DNA of 37,738 bases from Pseudomonas migulae NBRC 103157. GTDB taxonomy: Bacteria > Pseudomonadota > Gammaproteobacteria > Pseudomonadales > Pseudomonadaceae. Below are positions 7,940 to 16,493 of the stretch, one piece after another. The notes below the pieces were generated by a model, which was not told where the DNA came from, searched no databases, and saw only the letters and a program-made list of their open reading frames with translations. The position numbers and the translations under genes were made by a program. Location: contig NZ_BDAG01000054.1 of assembly GCF_002091715.1 (NCBI RefSeq), positions 1 through 37,738 of the forward strand, read 5' to 3'. How positions within the stretch are numbered: the stretch's first letter is position 1; each line of letters opens with the position of its first letter.

Positions 7940-9127
7940 TCAGGCCCGCCGAGCCTCAAGAAGATCACCCGCACACAACGCAATCCGCCGACACGCATCC
8001 GCCAGTTTCTGTCGGTCGACCACCAGCCCGATCCGGATATGCCCCGCCGCGCTGGGCCCGAACGCTTCGCCGGCCAATACCGACACGCCATAGCCCTCCA
8101 GCAATCGCTCGGCGAAGTGCTGGGCAGAGAGCCCGGTCTGACGTACATCGACCATCACGAACATCCCGCCATCCGGCCGCACCGCCCGCAATCCAGGACA
8201 TGCGTTCAGGCTCGCACACACCAGGTCGCGACGCTGACGATATTCCTCGCGCATCATTGCCACTTCCGGCAGATTCCCGTCCAGCGCAACTTGCGCCGCG
8301 TTCTGCACAAAATCCGGAATGCCGAACAGCATGCACAGCGACAGATGTTCCAGATGATCGATCAAGGTTTTCGGCCCGATCACCCAGCCCACTCGCCAGC
8401 CGCTCATGGCGTGGGATTTGGACAGGCTGTCGATCGTCGCGGTGCGCTCGGCCATGCCCGGCAGGCTGGCCGGACTGATGTGCTCGCCTTCGTACAACAA
8501 ATCGCTGTAAACCTCGTCACTGATCAGCCACAGATTGTGCCGGACACAGAGCGACGCCAGTTCCTGCCAGATCATCAGCGGCAAACTGGCGCCGGAAGGA
8601 TTGTTGGGACTGTTGAGCAAAATGGCCCGGGTTTTCGGCGTAATCAGCGCCGCGACGTCCGCCGGATCGACCCGAAAGCCGTTCTCCGAGCGCACCGCCA
8701 CCGGCACCACCCTGGCGCCGCAAGCGCCAAACACGCCTTCATAGGTCACGTACATGGGTTCGGCGACGATCACTTCATCGCCAGGATCGAGCAGGCATTG
8801 CACGACCGAGTACACCCCGCATTGCGCGCCGGGCATCACGATCACTTCATCGACACCCACCGTCTGCCCGCTGCGCCGCCGATGACGACTGGCGATACTG
8901 TCGCGCAGCCCACGACTGCCGCGCACTTCTGCGTAATGGGTATCGCCGGCCAACAGGCTGTCGATGCACGCCTGAACGATGGGCCGCGGCGTATCAAAGT
9001 CCGGATCGCCCACTGACAGCAGCAACACATCGACGCCTTGCTCTCGTAATTCCAATGCTCGGTAATGAATTTGCCAGGCCGCAGCGCCGTCGCCGGCGAT
9101 TCGTTGGGTCAAGGCTGAATAGCGCAT
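7940..9127 (-). CDS. aruH: AruH-like arginine:pyruvate transaminase (PLP class I/II)
   Basis: The 395-residue fold-type I aminotransferase starts MRYSALTQRIAGDGAAAW, closely matching the start of P. aeruginosa AruH as I remember it. AruH transfers the amino group of L-arginine to pyruvate in the arginine transaminase pathway. Visible motifs are SVGDPDFDTP, NSPNNPSGA (PLP contact Asn), SDEVYS, and the PLP lysine Lys237 in SLSKSHAMSGWRVGW. The gene stands alone: the usual partner, 2-ketoarginine decarboxylase AruI, is not in the window. Substrate preference is therefore inferred from similarity only. Confidence 0.8.
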   Translation of the reverse strand: MRYSALTQRIAGDGAAAWQIHYRALELREQGVDVLLLSVGDPDFDTPRPIVQACIDSLLAGDTHYAEVRGSRGLRDSIASRHRRRSGQTVGVDEVIVMPGAQCGVYSVVQCLLDPGDEVIVAEPMYVTYEGVFGACGARVVPVAVRSENGFRVDPADVAALITPKTRAILLNSPNNPSGASLPLMIWQELASLCVRHNLWLISDEVYSDLLYEGEHISPASLPGMAERTATIDSLSKSHAMSGWRVGWVIGPKTLIDHLEHLSLCMLFGIPDFVQNAAQVALDGNLPEVAMMREEYRQRRDLVCASLNACPGLRAVRPDGGMFVMVDVRQTGLSAQHFAERLLEGYGVSVLAGEAFGPSAAGHIRIGLVVDRQKLADACRRIALCAGDLLEARRA

Positions 9128-9168
9128 GTATTTCTCCAGTCGCGCGTGTTCCTAGCCTCAACCCTATC

Positions 9169-10794
9169 TCAAATCACGAAACGCGCCACCATCGCATTCA
9201 AATCAACGGCCAGGCGCGACAGTTCATGACTGGCGGCGCTGGTCTGATTGGCACCCGCGGCGGACTGGGTGGCCAGGTCGCGAATGTTCACCAGGTTGCG
9301 GTCGACTTCACGGGACACCTGCGCCTGTTCTTCGGACGCGCTGGCAATGACCAGGTTGCGTTCGTTGATCAGATGGATCGACTGGGTGATCTGCTCCAGC
9401 GCAATGCCAGCGGCACGGGCCATTTCGAGGGTACTTTGGGTGCGCTGATTGCTTTGCTGCATCGATGACACCGCCTCGCCCGTGCCGTTCTGAATGCTGG
9501 CGACCATCTTCTCGATTTCCTGAGTCGATTGCGCAGTGCGATGCGCCAACGCCCGCACCTCGTCCGCCACCACCGCAAAACCACGCCCTGCTTCACCGGC
9601 GCGAGCCGCTTCGATCGCCGCGTTCAGGGCCAGCAGGTTGGTCTGTTCGGCGATGGCACGGATCACGTCCAGCACCTTGCCGATGTCGCGCCCCTGAGTC
9701 GCCAGGCCTTCGATCATCAGCGAGGTGTTTTGCACGTCATGGGTCATGGTCTGGATCGCGTCGACGGTTTCCACCACGCGGTCGCGACCTTCTCGAGCGG
9801 CCTGGGTCGACTGGTTCGAAGCTTCTGAAGTCGATACCGCATTGCGCGCCACTTCTTCCACAGCCGCGGTCATTTCGTTGACGGCGGTGGCGGCCTGTTC
9901 GATTTCGTTGTTTTGCTGTTGCAGGCCGCGGGACGCTTCTTCGGTCACGGCGCTGAGTTCTTCGGCGGCGGCGCCCAGTTGCGTGGCGGAACCGGCGATC
10001 TGCTCGATGGTTTTGCGCAGGTTGCCTTGCATGGTGGACAAGGCGCCGAGCAACCGGGCCGGTTCGTCCTTGCCATCGACTTCAATGGCGTTGGTCAGGT
10101 TACCGCCGGCGATGGTTTCCGCTGCCTGCACCGCACGGTTCAACGGCGTAACGATGCTGCGGGTCAGCAGCCAGGCCAGCAGTACGGTCATGAGCGCCGC
10201 TACCACTGACACCCCGATGATTCCGTTCACGGCTGTGTTGTAGTTATCTTCGGCGACGTGCCCTGCTGCTTTAGCGCCCTCGATGTTGTAGGTCACCAGT
10301 CGATTGAGCTGTTCGCCCATCTGGTCGGTGCCGTCCTTGATCCGCGTGTTGATCAGGGTGCGCATCTCGTCAATTTTATTCTGGCGCGACAGGTCCAACA
10401 TTTCGCGCTGGGCTTGCATGTAATTGTCCAGGGTCGCGCTGAACACTTTATACAGTGCCGCTTCGTCCGGGCCCGCCGGCAATGCGGCGTAGGCGGCCTG
10501 GGCCTTGCGTGCCTTGTCGTTAAGCACGCCGATACGGGTTTCAGCTTCCTGCAAACTGGCCGGCTCGCGGTTGACCAGAATGCGGAACGACAGGATGCGC
10601 ATGCGCAGGATATTTTCGGTGACATTGCCCAGGAAGCCGACGCTGGGCAGTTGGGTGCTGCCCATGTCGATCGAGGACTGGCGGATGATCGACATGCGGT
10701 TGACCGCAAACACACCCAGCACAATCACCAGCAAGGCGATGAAGGCGAAACCCAGGAAAGCTCGAGGCGCGATATTCAGATTACGCAAGGACAT
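9169..10794 (-). CDS. Methyl-accepting chemotaxis protein with four-helix-bundle sensor
   Basis: The 541-residue chemoreceptor has TM1 at about 12-32, a periplasmic helical domain of about 155 residues consistent with a 4HB_MCP sensor, TM2 at about 188-210 and a HAMP linker with TRSIVTPLNRAVQAAETIAGGNL. A long cytoplasmic signalling coiled coil carries the conserved hairpin tip (IRAIAEQTNLLALNAAIEAARAGEAGRGFAVVADEVR, about 390-426). It passes ligand binding to CheA/CheW and the flagellar motor. The C-terminus ends at MVARFVI without a CheR-docking pentapeptide. The ligand cannot be deduced. Confidence 0.9.
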   Translation of the reverse strand: MSLRNLNIAPRAFLGFAFIALLVIVLGVFAVNRMSIIRQSSIDMGSTQLPSVGFLGNVTENILRMRILSFRILVNREPASLQEAETRIGVLNDKARKAQAAYAALPAGPDEAALYKVFSATLDNYMQAQREMLDLSRQNKIDEMRTLINTRIKDGTDQMGEQLNRLVTYNIEGAKAAGHVAEDNYNTAVNGIIGVSVVAALMTVLLAWLLTRSIVTPLNRAVQAAETIAGGNLTNAIEVDGKDEPARLLGALSTMQGNLRKTIEQIAGSATQLGAAAEELSAVTEEASRGLQQQNNEIEQAATAVNEMTAAVEEVARNAVSTSEASNQSTQAAREGRDRVVETVDAIQTMTHDVQNTSLMIEGLATQGRDIGKVLDVIRAIAEQTNLLALNAAIEAARAGEAGRGFAVVADEVRALAHRTAQSTQEIEKMVASIQNGTGEAVSSMQQSNQRTQSTLEMARAAGIALEQITQSIHLINERNLVIASASEEQAQVSREVDRNLVNIRDLATQSAAGANQTSAASHELSRLAVDLNAMVARFVI

Positions 10795-10976
10795 AGGAAG
10801 TTACTCGGGTGATAGAAGCTTCGAGCGTCCTTGCCGTAATCACTGGCGGGCGGGCGTTGAGGCGCACCGTTCAGGTTGGCGCCACTGTTGTAATAGGTTT
10901 GTGTGCGCCTGATATCTGTATCGGCTGGGGTTGAGGATTTTTGCGGGGATTTGCGAAATATTTTTCATGGGGTTAC

Positions 10977-11000
10977 GAGTGTTTCACCCGTGAAACACTC
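10977..11000. promoter_or_regulatory. 24-bp palindrome upstream of the chemoreceptor gene
   Basis: Two perfect 11-base arms, GAGTGTTTCAC and GTGAAACACTC, flank a central CC. It lies 183 bases before the chemoreceptor start codon and has no T-run on either side, so it does not look like an intrinsic terminator. The inner half-sites TGTTTCAC/GTGAAACA match those of parS, but with two extra central bases. An operator is the more likely reading. Confidence 0.55.
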
Positions 11001-11026
11001 TAAAAAGTCCGCGATCACCCAAACGC

Positions 11027-11117
11027 TGTAGGAGCCGGCTTGCTGGCGATAGCGGTGGGTCAGCCAACCTGTTTTTTGACTGGACGGACGCCATCGCCAG
11101 CAAGCCGGCGCCTACAA
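11027..11117. repeat. REPIN downstream of glycerate kinase gene
   Basis: Inverted arms of the REP variant TAGGAGCCGGCTTGCTGGCGAT flank a spacer of about 43 bases. It lies directly after the stop of the glycerate kinase gene on the minus strand. Confidence 0.85.
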
Positions 11118-11130
11118 GGATTGTGGGGTA

Positions 11131-12273
11131 TCAGGTTTTACGCGCGGCGATACGCCAGACCCGCGCAATATCGCTCGCTCGCTCACTGAGCAACCGTGGA
11201 GCCTCGGTGCACGCCTGTTCCAGTGTCATCGGCCCGTTCACCACGGCAAACGCTGCATCGATGCCATGCTCGTACAAAGCCTGATAGCCCTCGCCCAAGG
11301 TGCCGGCGATGACGACGACCGGTACGTCGTTTTGCCTGGCAATCCGTGCAACGCCAAACGGTGTCTTGCCGCGCAAGGTCTGCGCATCGAAACGGCCTTC
11401 GCCGGTGATCACCAGGTCGGCGCCCTTCACCGCTTCGGCCAGGCCAACCAGTTCGGCGACCACTTCAACTCCGGCCTTGAACTGCGCCCCGAGAAACGCC
11501 TTGGCGGCAAACCCCAGACCACCCGCTGCGCCGCTACCGGGTTCGTCGCGTACGTCTTTGTTGAGGACTTGAGTGCACAGCTCGGCAAAGTGCCCGAGTG
11601 CGTGATCCAGGTGCTCGACCTGCGCAGGCGTCGCGCCTTTCTGTGGGCCGAAAATCGCAGAGGCACCGTGGGGGCCGCACAGCGGATTGTTGACGTCGGC
11701 GGCGATATCGAAGCGCACCCGAGCCAGACGCGGATCGATGTCACTCAGGTCGATGCGGGCCAGTTGCGCCAGCGCCAGACCGCCCGGCGCCAGGGGTTCG
11801 CCCTGGGCATCCAGCAGCTGCACGCCCAAGGCTTGCATCGCCCCGGCACCGCCGTCGTTGGTGGCGCTGCCGCCAATCGCGAGGATCACTCGTTGCGCCC
11901 CGGCATCGAGTGCGGCGCGGATCAGCTCGCCGGTGCCGAACGTGCTGCTGATGCAGGCATCACGCTGCCCCGGCGGTACGAGTTGCAAACCACTGGCTTC
12001 CGCCATTTCGATGATGGCGGTCAGGCTCTGTGGCAGCCAGCCCCACGCGGCGTCGACCGTTGTGCCCAGCGGGCCTCGGACGTTGGTACGACGCAGTTGA
12101 CCTTCGCATGCCGCCAGAATCGATTCGACCGTGCCTTCTCCGCCATCGGCCATCGGGCATTTGATCAACTGCGCATCGGGCCAGACTTGCGCCAGCCCAA
12201 AGGCAATGGCATCAGCCACACCCTGGGCACTCAGGCTGTCCTTGAACGAATCGGGGGCGATGACGATCTTCAT
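11131..12273 (-). CDS. Glycerate kinase (GarK/GlxK family)
   Basis: The 380-residue protein starts MKIVIAPDSFKDSLSAQGVA and has MADGGEGTVE, GSATNDGGAGAMQALG and VITGEGRFDAQTLRGKTP, all hallmarks of the glycerate 2-kinase family (COG1929). It phosphorylates D-glycerate from glyoxylate, tartronate, glucarate or galactarate breakdown so that it can enter glycolysis. It is transcribed in the same direction as, and downstream of, a CdaR-type sugar-diacid regulator; a REPIN separates them. An MFS carrier is divergent from the regulator. Together they suggest a glycerate or sugar-diacid utilisation cassette. Confidence 0.9.
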   Translation of the reverse strand: MKIVIAPDSFKDSLSAQGVADAIAFGLAQVWPDAQLIKCPMADGGEGTVESILAACEGQLRRTNVRGPLGTTVDAAWGWLPQSLTAIIEMAEASGLQLVPPGQRDACISSTFGTGELIRAALDAGAQRVILAIGGSATNDGGAGAMQALGVQLLDAQGEPLAPGGLALAQLARIDLSDIDPRLARVRFDIAADVNNPLCGPHGASAIFGPQKGATPAQVEHLDHALGHFAELCTQVLNKDVRDEPGSGAAGGLGFAAKAFLGAQFKAGVEVVAELVGLAEAVKGADLVITGEGRFDAQTLRGKTPFGVARIARQNDVPVVVIAGTLGEGYQALYEHGIDAAFAVVNGPMTLEQACTEAPRLLSERASDIARVWRIAARKT

Positions 12274-12398
12274 GCGAATTCTCCAGTTCCAAGGCCCTCA
12301 TGCTGCCAGCAGGCCTGAACAATAACGCCGGTCCGCTGCACAAGCGGCATGGAGGATTATTGTTCATTTCTACAAAACCGGAGACTTGCGCATGCCTC

Positions 12399-12488
12399 TG
12401 CAGGAGCCGGCTTGCTGGCGATCGAGTTAACGCGGTGTTCCTGATCCACCGCGTCGTACGCAATCGCCAGCAAGCCGGCTCCTACAGG
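12399..12488. repeat. REPIN between cdaR-like gene and glycerate kinase gene
   Basis: Inverted copies of the CAGGAGCCGGCTTGCTGGCGAT REP variant are separated by about 40 bases. The element lies in the leader region of the glycerate kinase gene and may uncouple its expression from the upstream regulator. Confidence 0.85.
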
Positions 12489-12499
12489 GGCGGTGTCGT

Positions 12500-13621
12500 T
12501 CAAGGGAGGGTGTCGGTCTGTGGGAGCAGTTGTACGCCGAGATAAAGGGCGAGCATGCCATCGAGCCTCAACGGATCGACGCCACTCAGCTCGGCAATCC
12601 GCTCCATGCGATAACGCAAACTGTTGCGATGAATGCCCAACGCATCGGCACAGGCCTGGCTTTGGCCATCGTGTTCGCACCAGCTGCGCAAAGTCGCCAG
12701 CAGTTGACCGTTACCATCCTTGGCGATGACTTTACGCAGTGGTTTGAGCAGTTCGTCCAGCGCATCATCGTTGCGGTGCCGCCAGAGCATCACCGGCAGG
12801 CGATAACGGGTCAGCGTCAACAAGCGCGAATGCGGCAGGACATCACGCCCATAGGCCAGCAAGTCACCGACCCGGCGATAGCAACGGCGCAAGCCCGACA
12901 AGCCATCCGCCTGCCCGCCCACAGCGATGCGCAAGATATTCCAGCCAAGGCCATCGAGCTTTTCCAGCAGCCGGTCGTTCTCGATGGCCTGGCTCGCCGG
13001 TCGGCACCACAGCAACGAAGACTTGGCGGAACTCACGCACCAACTGTCCGGGTAACGCGAGGTCAGCCAGGCGCTGAGCGCGTCGACGGTTTGCCCTGGC
13101 CCGTGTTCCATCCCAAGTTCGAACAGATACGGCACCCGTGTCATCTGCGGTTTTAGCCCAAGCTGCTGAGCTTCATCGATCAGCCGCGGCGAATCCCCCG
13201 CCTCACTCAGCAGCAGCGCGAGCAAGTCATCGCAACGCTGGCGCCGCCATTGCTGCTCAGCCTGCTGGTTGCGCTGGCCCACCAGCATCTCGGCGGTCAT
13301 GCGCACCAACTCGGCATAAGTGCGCAATTGCTCGGGCTCACCGGTGATGCCCAACACGCCGATCAAACGCTGATCGAGCAACAGCGGCAGGTTGATCCCC
13401 GGCTGCACGCCTTTGAGATGGATCGCCGTTTGCGCATCGATTTCCACCACGCGCCCGTTGGCCAGCACCAGTTGTGCGCCTTCGTGCCGGGTATTGACCC
13501 GCTCCGGTTCACCGCTGCCGAGAATCAACCCCTGGCTGTCCATGACGTTGACGTTGTACGGCAGGATGGCCATTGCCCGGTCGACGATGTCCTGGGCCAG
13601 GTCGTGATCGAGTTCGAACAT
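12500..13621 (-). CDS. CdaR-type sugar diacid/glycerate regulator
   Basis: The 373-residue protein starts MFELDHDLAQDIVDRAMAILPYNVNVMD. It has an N-terminal putative sugar-diacid recognition domain (about 1-135) and a C-terminal PucR/CdaR-type helix-turn-helix (ACADALGIHRNSLRYRMERIAELSG, about 325-350). In E. coli CdaR activates glucarate, galactarate and glycerate genes in response to glycerate. I chose ATG 13621 because AAGGA lies 9 bases upstream; a longer TTG start at 13684 has no such support. It is divergent from the MFS carrier at 13794 and upstream of glycerate kinase, so it probably controls both. Confidence 0.88.
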   Translation of the reverse strand: MFELDHDLAQDIVDRAMAILPYNVNVMDSQGLILGSGEPERVNTRHEGAQLVLANGRVVEIDAQTAIHLKGVQPGINLPLLLDQRLIGVLGITGEPEQLRTYAELVRMTAEMLVGQRNQQAEQQWRRQRCDDLLALLLSEAGDSPRLIDEAQQLGLKPQMTRVPYLFELGMEHGPGQTVDALSAWLTSRYPDSWCVSSAKSSLLWCRPASQAIENDRLLEKLDGLGWNILRIAVGGQADGLSGLRRCYRRVGDLLAYGRDVLPHSRLLTLTRYRLPVMLWRHRNDDALDELLKPLRKVIAKDGNGQLLATLRSWCEHDGQSQACADALGIHRNSLRYRMERIAELSGVDPLRLDGMLALYLGVQLLPQTDTLP

Positions 13622-13793
13622 AGCGGTAATCCTTGCAAGCGTGATGGATCGGGGGTTGTTCACCCGCACAGGACCGGGCGACAAACCCTGTGCTCAGGCA
13701 CAAAGACAGCAGCCATGAGGGTGGCTGAGACTCTCAGGGCGATCAACGTTACCCTTTGCATCGCAAAAAATCATAATAAAGAGAGAACCCGCC

Positions 13794-15104
13794 ATGTCAC
13801 AGAGCGCCGCCGCTACCCAGGCCATCGTTGACGAAAAAAATGCCGTCTACAAACGCATTACCCTGCGTTTGATCCCCTTCATTTTCATCTGCTACCTGTT
13901 CAACTACCTCGACCGGGTGAACGTTGGATTTGCCAAGCTGCAGATGCTCGACGCACTGAAATTCAGCGAAACCGTGTACGGCCTCGGGGCCGGGATCTTC
14001 TTTATCGGCTACGTGCTGTGCGGCGTGCCAAGCAACCTGGCGCTGACCAGATTCGGCCCGCGCCGCTGGATCGCGCTGATGATGATCGTCTGGGGCACGC
14101 TATCGACCTGCCTGCTGTTCGTTACCACCCCGACCGAGTTCTACACCTTGCGCCTGTTCACCGGTGCGGCCGAAGCCGGGTTCTTCCCGGGCGTGGTGCT
14201 CTACCTCTCGCAATGGTTCCCGACCTTCCGCCGCGGCCGCATCATGGCGCTGTTCATGTCGGCGATCCCGGTGTCCGGCCTGCTTGGCAGCCCGTTTTCC
14301 GGCTGGATCCTCAACCACTTCGCCGCGGGCCAGGGCGGTTTGGCCGGCTGGCAGTGGATGTTCCTGCTGCAAGGCATTCCGACCGTGATCCTCGGCGCCC
14401 TCGCCTACTTCCTGCTCAGCGACAGCTATGCCAATGCCAAGTGGCTCACGCCGTTCGAGCGCTCGGTGCTGGAAGCCGACCACGCCGAAGACCTGGCCAA
14501 CAAACCGAAAACCACCACCGACTCATTGCTGGCGGTATTCAAGAACCCGGCGATCTGGGCGTTCGGCCTGATCTATTTCTGCATCCAGAGCGGCGTTTAC
14601 GCGATCAACTTCTGGCTGCCGTCGATCATCAAGAACCTGGGCTTCAGCGATAACCTGGTGATCGGCTGGTTGAGTGCCATTCCGTACCTGCTGGCGGCCG
14701 TGTTCATGTTGATGGTCGGCCGCTCGGCGGATTTGCGCAAAGAACGTCGCTGGCATTTGGTGGTGCCGATGCTGATGGGCGCTGTCGGCCTGCTGATCGC
14801 CGTGAACTTCGCCACCACACCAGCCATTGCGATTCTCGGCCTGACCATCGCCACCATGGGCGCCCTCACCGGCCTGCCGATGTTCTGGCCGGTGCCAACG
14901 GCGCTGCTCAGTGCCGGCGCTGCGGCGGGTGGTCTGGCGTTGATCAACTCCATGGGCCAGATGGCGGGCTTCCTCAGTCCGTACCTGGTAGGTTGGGTCA
15001 AGGACAGCACCGGCTCGACCGACGCCGCGCTGTACCTGCTGGCGGGCGTGATTGTCTGCGGTAGTTTGCTGGCGTTGCGTATGACCCGCACCCTGCGCGT
15101 CTGA
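13794..15104 (+). CDS. MFS transporter, anion:cation symporter family (probable sugar-acid/glycerate carrier)
   Basis: The 436-residue, 12-helix MFS protein has the signature YLFNYLDRVNVGFAKLQM (about 34-51) and LRLFTGAAEAGFFPGVVLYL in helix 4, as in the tartrate/phthalate/glucarate carrier family. Context suggests import of glycerate or a sugar diacid: it is divergent from a CdaR-type regulator, which is followed by glycerate kinase. AGAGAG precedes the ATG at a suitable distance. It is a relative, but not a close copy, of KguT in the same window. Confidence 0.88.
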   Translation: MSQSAAATQAIVDEKNAVYKRITLRLIPFIFICYLFNYLDRVNVGFAKLQMLDALKFSETVYGLGAGIFFIGYVLCGVPSNLALTRFGPRRWIALMMIVWGTLSTCLLFVTTPTEFYTLRLFTGAAEAGFFPGVVLYLSQWFPTFRRGRIMALFMSAIPVSGLLGSPFSGWILNHFAAGQGGLAGWQWMFLLQGIPTVILGALAYFLLSDSYANAKWLTPFERSVLEADHAEDLANKPKTTTDSLLAVFKNPAIWAFGLIYFCIQSGVYAINFWLPSIIKNLGFSDNLVIGWLSAIPYLLAAVFMLMVGRSADLRKERRWHLVVPMLMGAVGLLIAVNFATTPAIAILGLTIATMGALTGLPMFWPVPTALLSAGAAAGGLALINSMGQMAGFLSPYLVGWVKDSTGSTDAALYLLAGVIVCGSLLALRMTRTLRV

Positions 15105-15119
15105 TAGACGCAGATCCAG

Positions 15120-15209
15120 TGTGGGAGCGGGCTTGCTCGCGAAGGCGTCGTATCAGGCAACTCAATAGTGACTGACACACCGCTTTCGCGAGCAAGCCCG
15201 CTCCCACAT
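15120..15209. repeat. REPIN downstream of the MFS gene
   Basis: The outer REP arms are perfect inverted copies, GTGGGAGCGGGCTTGCTCGC plus GAA and its complement. The spacer contains GACTGACACACCGC, which is shared with the REPINs at 17392 and 24351. Confidence 0.9.
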
Positions 15210-15301
15210 TTTTGATTCGGGGATGTTCGATAAATCACTTTGATCCGCGCGGTTGTTCTGGTATTTGATTGAGCCTTTCCCTCCGGTAAAAGGAATTCGT
15301 C

Positions 15302-16315
15302 ATGAGCTACCGCACGCTGGGTCATTCGGGTTTGCAGGTCTCCACCCTGACCTTGGGCACCATGATGTTCGGCGAACAGACCAGCACTGAAGATTCCCTG
15401 CGGATCATCGACAAGGCCTGGGACCAGGGCATCAACTTCATCGACACCGCCGACGTCTACACCGGCGGCCGCTCCGAGGAAATCGTCGGCGAAGCGATTG
15501 CCGGTAACCGCCATGAATGGGTGCTCGCCACCAAGGTCGGTTTCGGCCCCGTGGACGGCGTGCCGAACCGCAGTGGCCTGAGCCGCAAGCACATATTCAA
15601 TGGCATCGATGCCAGCCTGACGCGCCTCGGCACAGACTACCTCGACATTTATTACCTGCACCGCGAAGACCACAACACGCCGCTTGAAGTCACGGTATCG
15701 GCCATCGGCGACCTGATTCGCCAGGGCAAAATCCGCTATTGGGGGTTGTCGAACTACCGCGGCTGGCGAATCGCCGAGGTGATCCGCATCGCTGACAAAC
15801 TGGGGGTTGACCGCCCTGTCATCAGCCAGCCGTTGTACAACATCGTCAACCGCCAGGCCGAAACCGAACAGATCACCGCCGCGCAAACCTATGGCCTGGG
15901 CGTGGTGCCTTACAGCCCGCTGGCCCGTGGCGTGCTAAGCGGCAAATACGCGCCGGATGTGAAACCGGACGCCAACAGCCGCGCCGGTCGCGCCGACAAA
16001 CGCATTCTGGAAACGGAATGGCGGGTGGAATCCCTGCGCATTGCCCAGCAGATCCAGCAATACACACAAGGTCGTGGCGTGGGAATCATCGAGTTCGCGA
16101 TTGCCTGGGTGCTGAACAACAGCGCCGTCACTTCCGCCATTGTCGGGCCGCGTACCGAAGAACAATGGGACGCCTACACTAAGGCGCAGGCGGTAAAGAT
16201 CACGGCTGAGGATGAAGCGTTTATCGACTCGCTGGTGACACCGGGGCATGCGTCGACGCCGGGGTTCAATGATGTGAGCCATTTCGTATCCGGCCGTAAA
16301 CCCCGCAACACCTGA
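15302..16315 (+). CDS. Aldo/keto reductase
   Basis: The 337-residue TIM-barrel NADPH-dependent oxidoreductase has the family catalytic tetrad visible: Asp and Tyr in FIDTADVYTGGRSE, Lys in LATKVGFG and His in YYLHRED. C-terminal cofactor residues lie in SAIVGPRTEEQ. It reduces carbonyl compounds, but the substrate is not evident. AAGGA stands 7 bases before the ATG. It follows the MFS carrier after a REPIN, so it is probably a separate unit, although it could belong to the sugar-acid cassette. Confidence 0.88.
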   Translation: MSYRTLGHSGLQVSTLTLGTMMFGEQTSTEDSLRIIDKAWDQGINFIDTADVYTGGRSEEIVGEAIAGNRHEWVLATKVGFGPVDGVPNRSGLSRKHIFNGIDASLTRLGTDYLDIYYLHREDHNTPLEVTVSAIGDLIRQGKIRYWGLSNYRGWRIAEVIRIADKLGVDRPVISQPLYNIVNRQAETEQITAAQTYGLGVVPYSPLARGVLSGKYAPDVKPDANSRAGRADKRILETEWRVESLRIAQQIQQYTQGRGVGIIEFAIAWVLNNSAVTSAIVGPRTEEQWDAYTKAQAVKITAEDEAFIDSLVTPGHASTPGFNDVSHFVSGRKPRNT

Positions 16316-16330
16316 GAAAATACAAGACCA

Positions 16331-16402
16331 CTGCAGGTGCGAGCTTGTATCAGCTACATCAGTGTCAGCTGATACACCATCGCGAGTAAGCTCGCTCCTA
16401 CA
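16331..16402. repeat. Degenerate REPIN
   Basis: The right arm (CGCGAGTAAGCTCGCTCCTACAG) is close to a REP. The left arm (CTGCAGGTGCGAGCTTG) has lost its 3' half. An inner inverted pair, GTATCAGCT and AGCTGATAC, remains. It looks like a decaying copy. Confidence 0.7.
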
Positions 16403-16493
16403 GTGGGTCGGAGTTGATCAGTAGGTCAATATTCGGCTCGAAAACCACGTATCCTCCGCCCCCCGTTTCACCTTCAACTTCGCGAGGACAGGT

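Larger units (their letters stand above)
10795..11130. other. Intergenic region between chemoreceptor and glycerate kinase genes
   Basis: These 336 bases hold no supported gene. They contain a 24-bp near-perfect palindrome (10977-11000) and a REPIN (11027-11117). The part from 10795 to about 10976 is the leader and promoter region of the chemoreceptor gene, with no clear -10/-35 that I can assign. Confidence 0.7.

Noticed and set aside
10979..10998. Chromosomal parS site
   Set aside because: The half-sites TGTTTCAC and GTGAAACA match, but there are two extra bases (CC) in the centre, and no par, dnaA, gyrB or other origin-linked gene is nearby.
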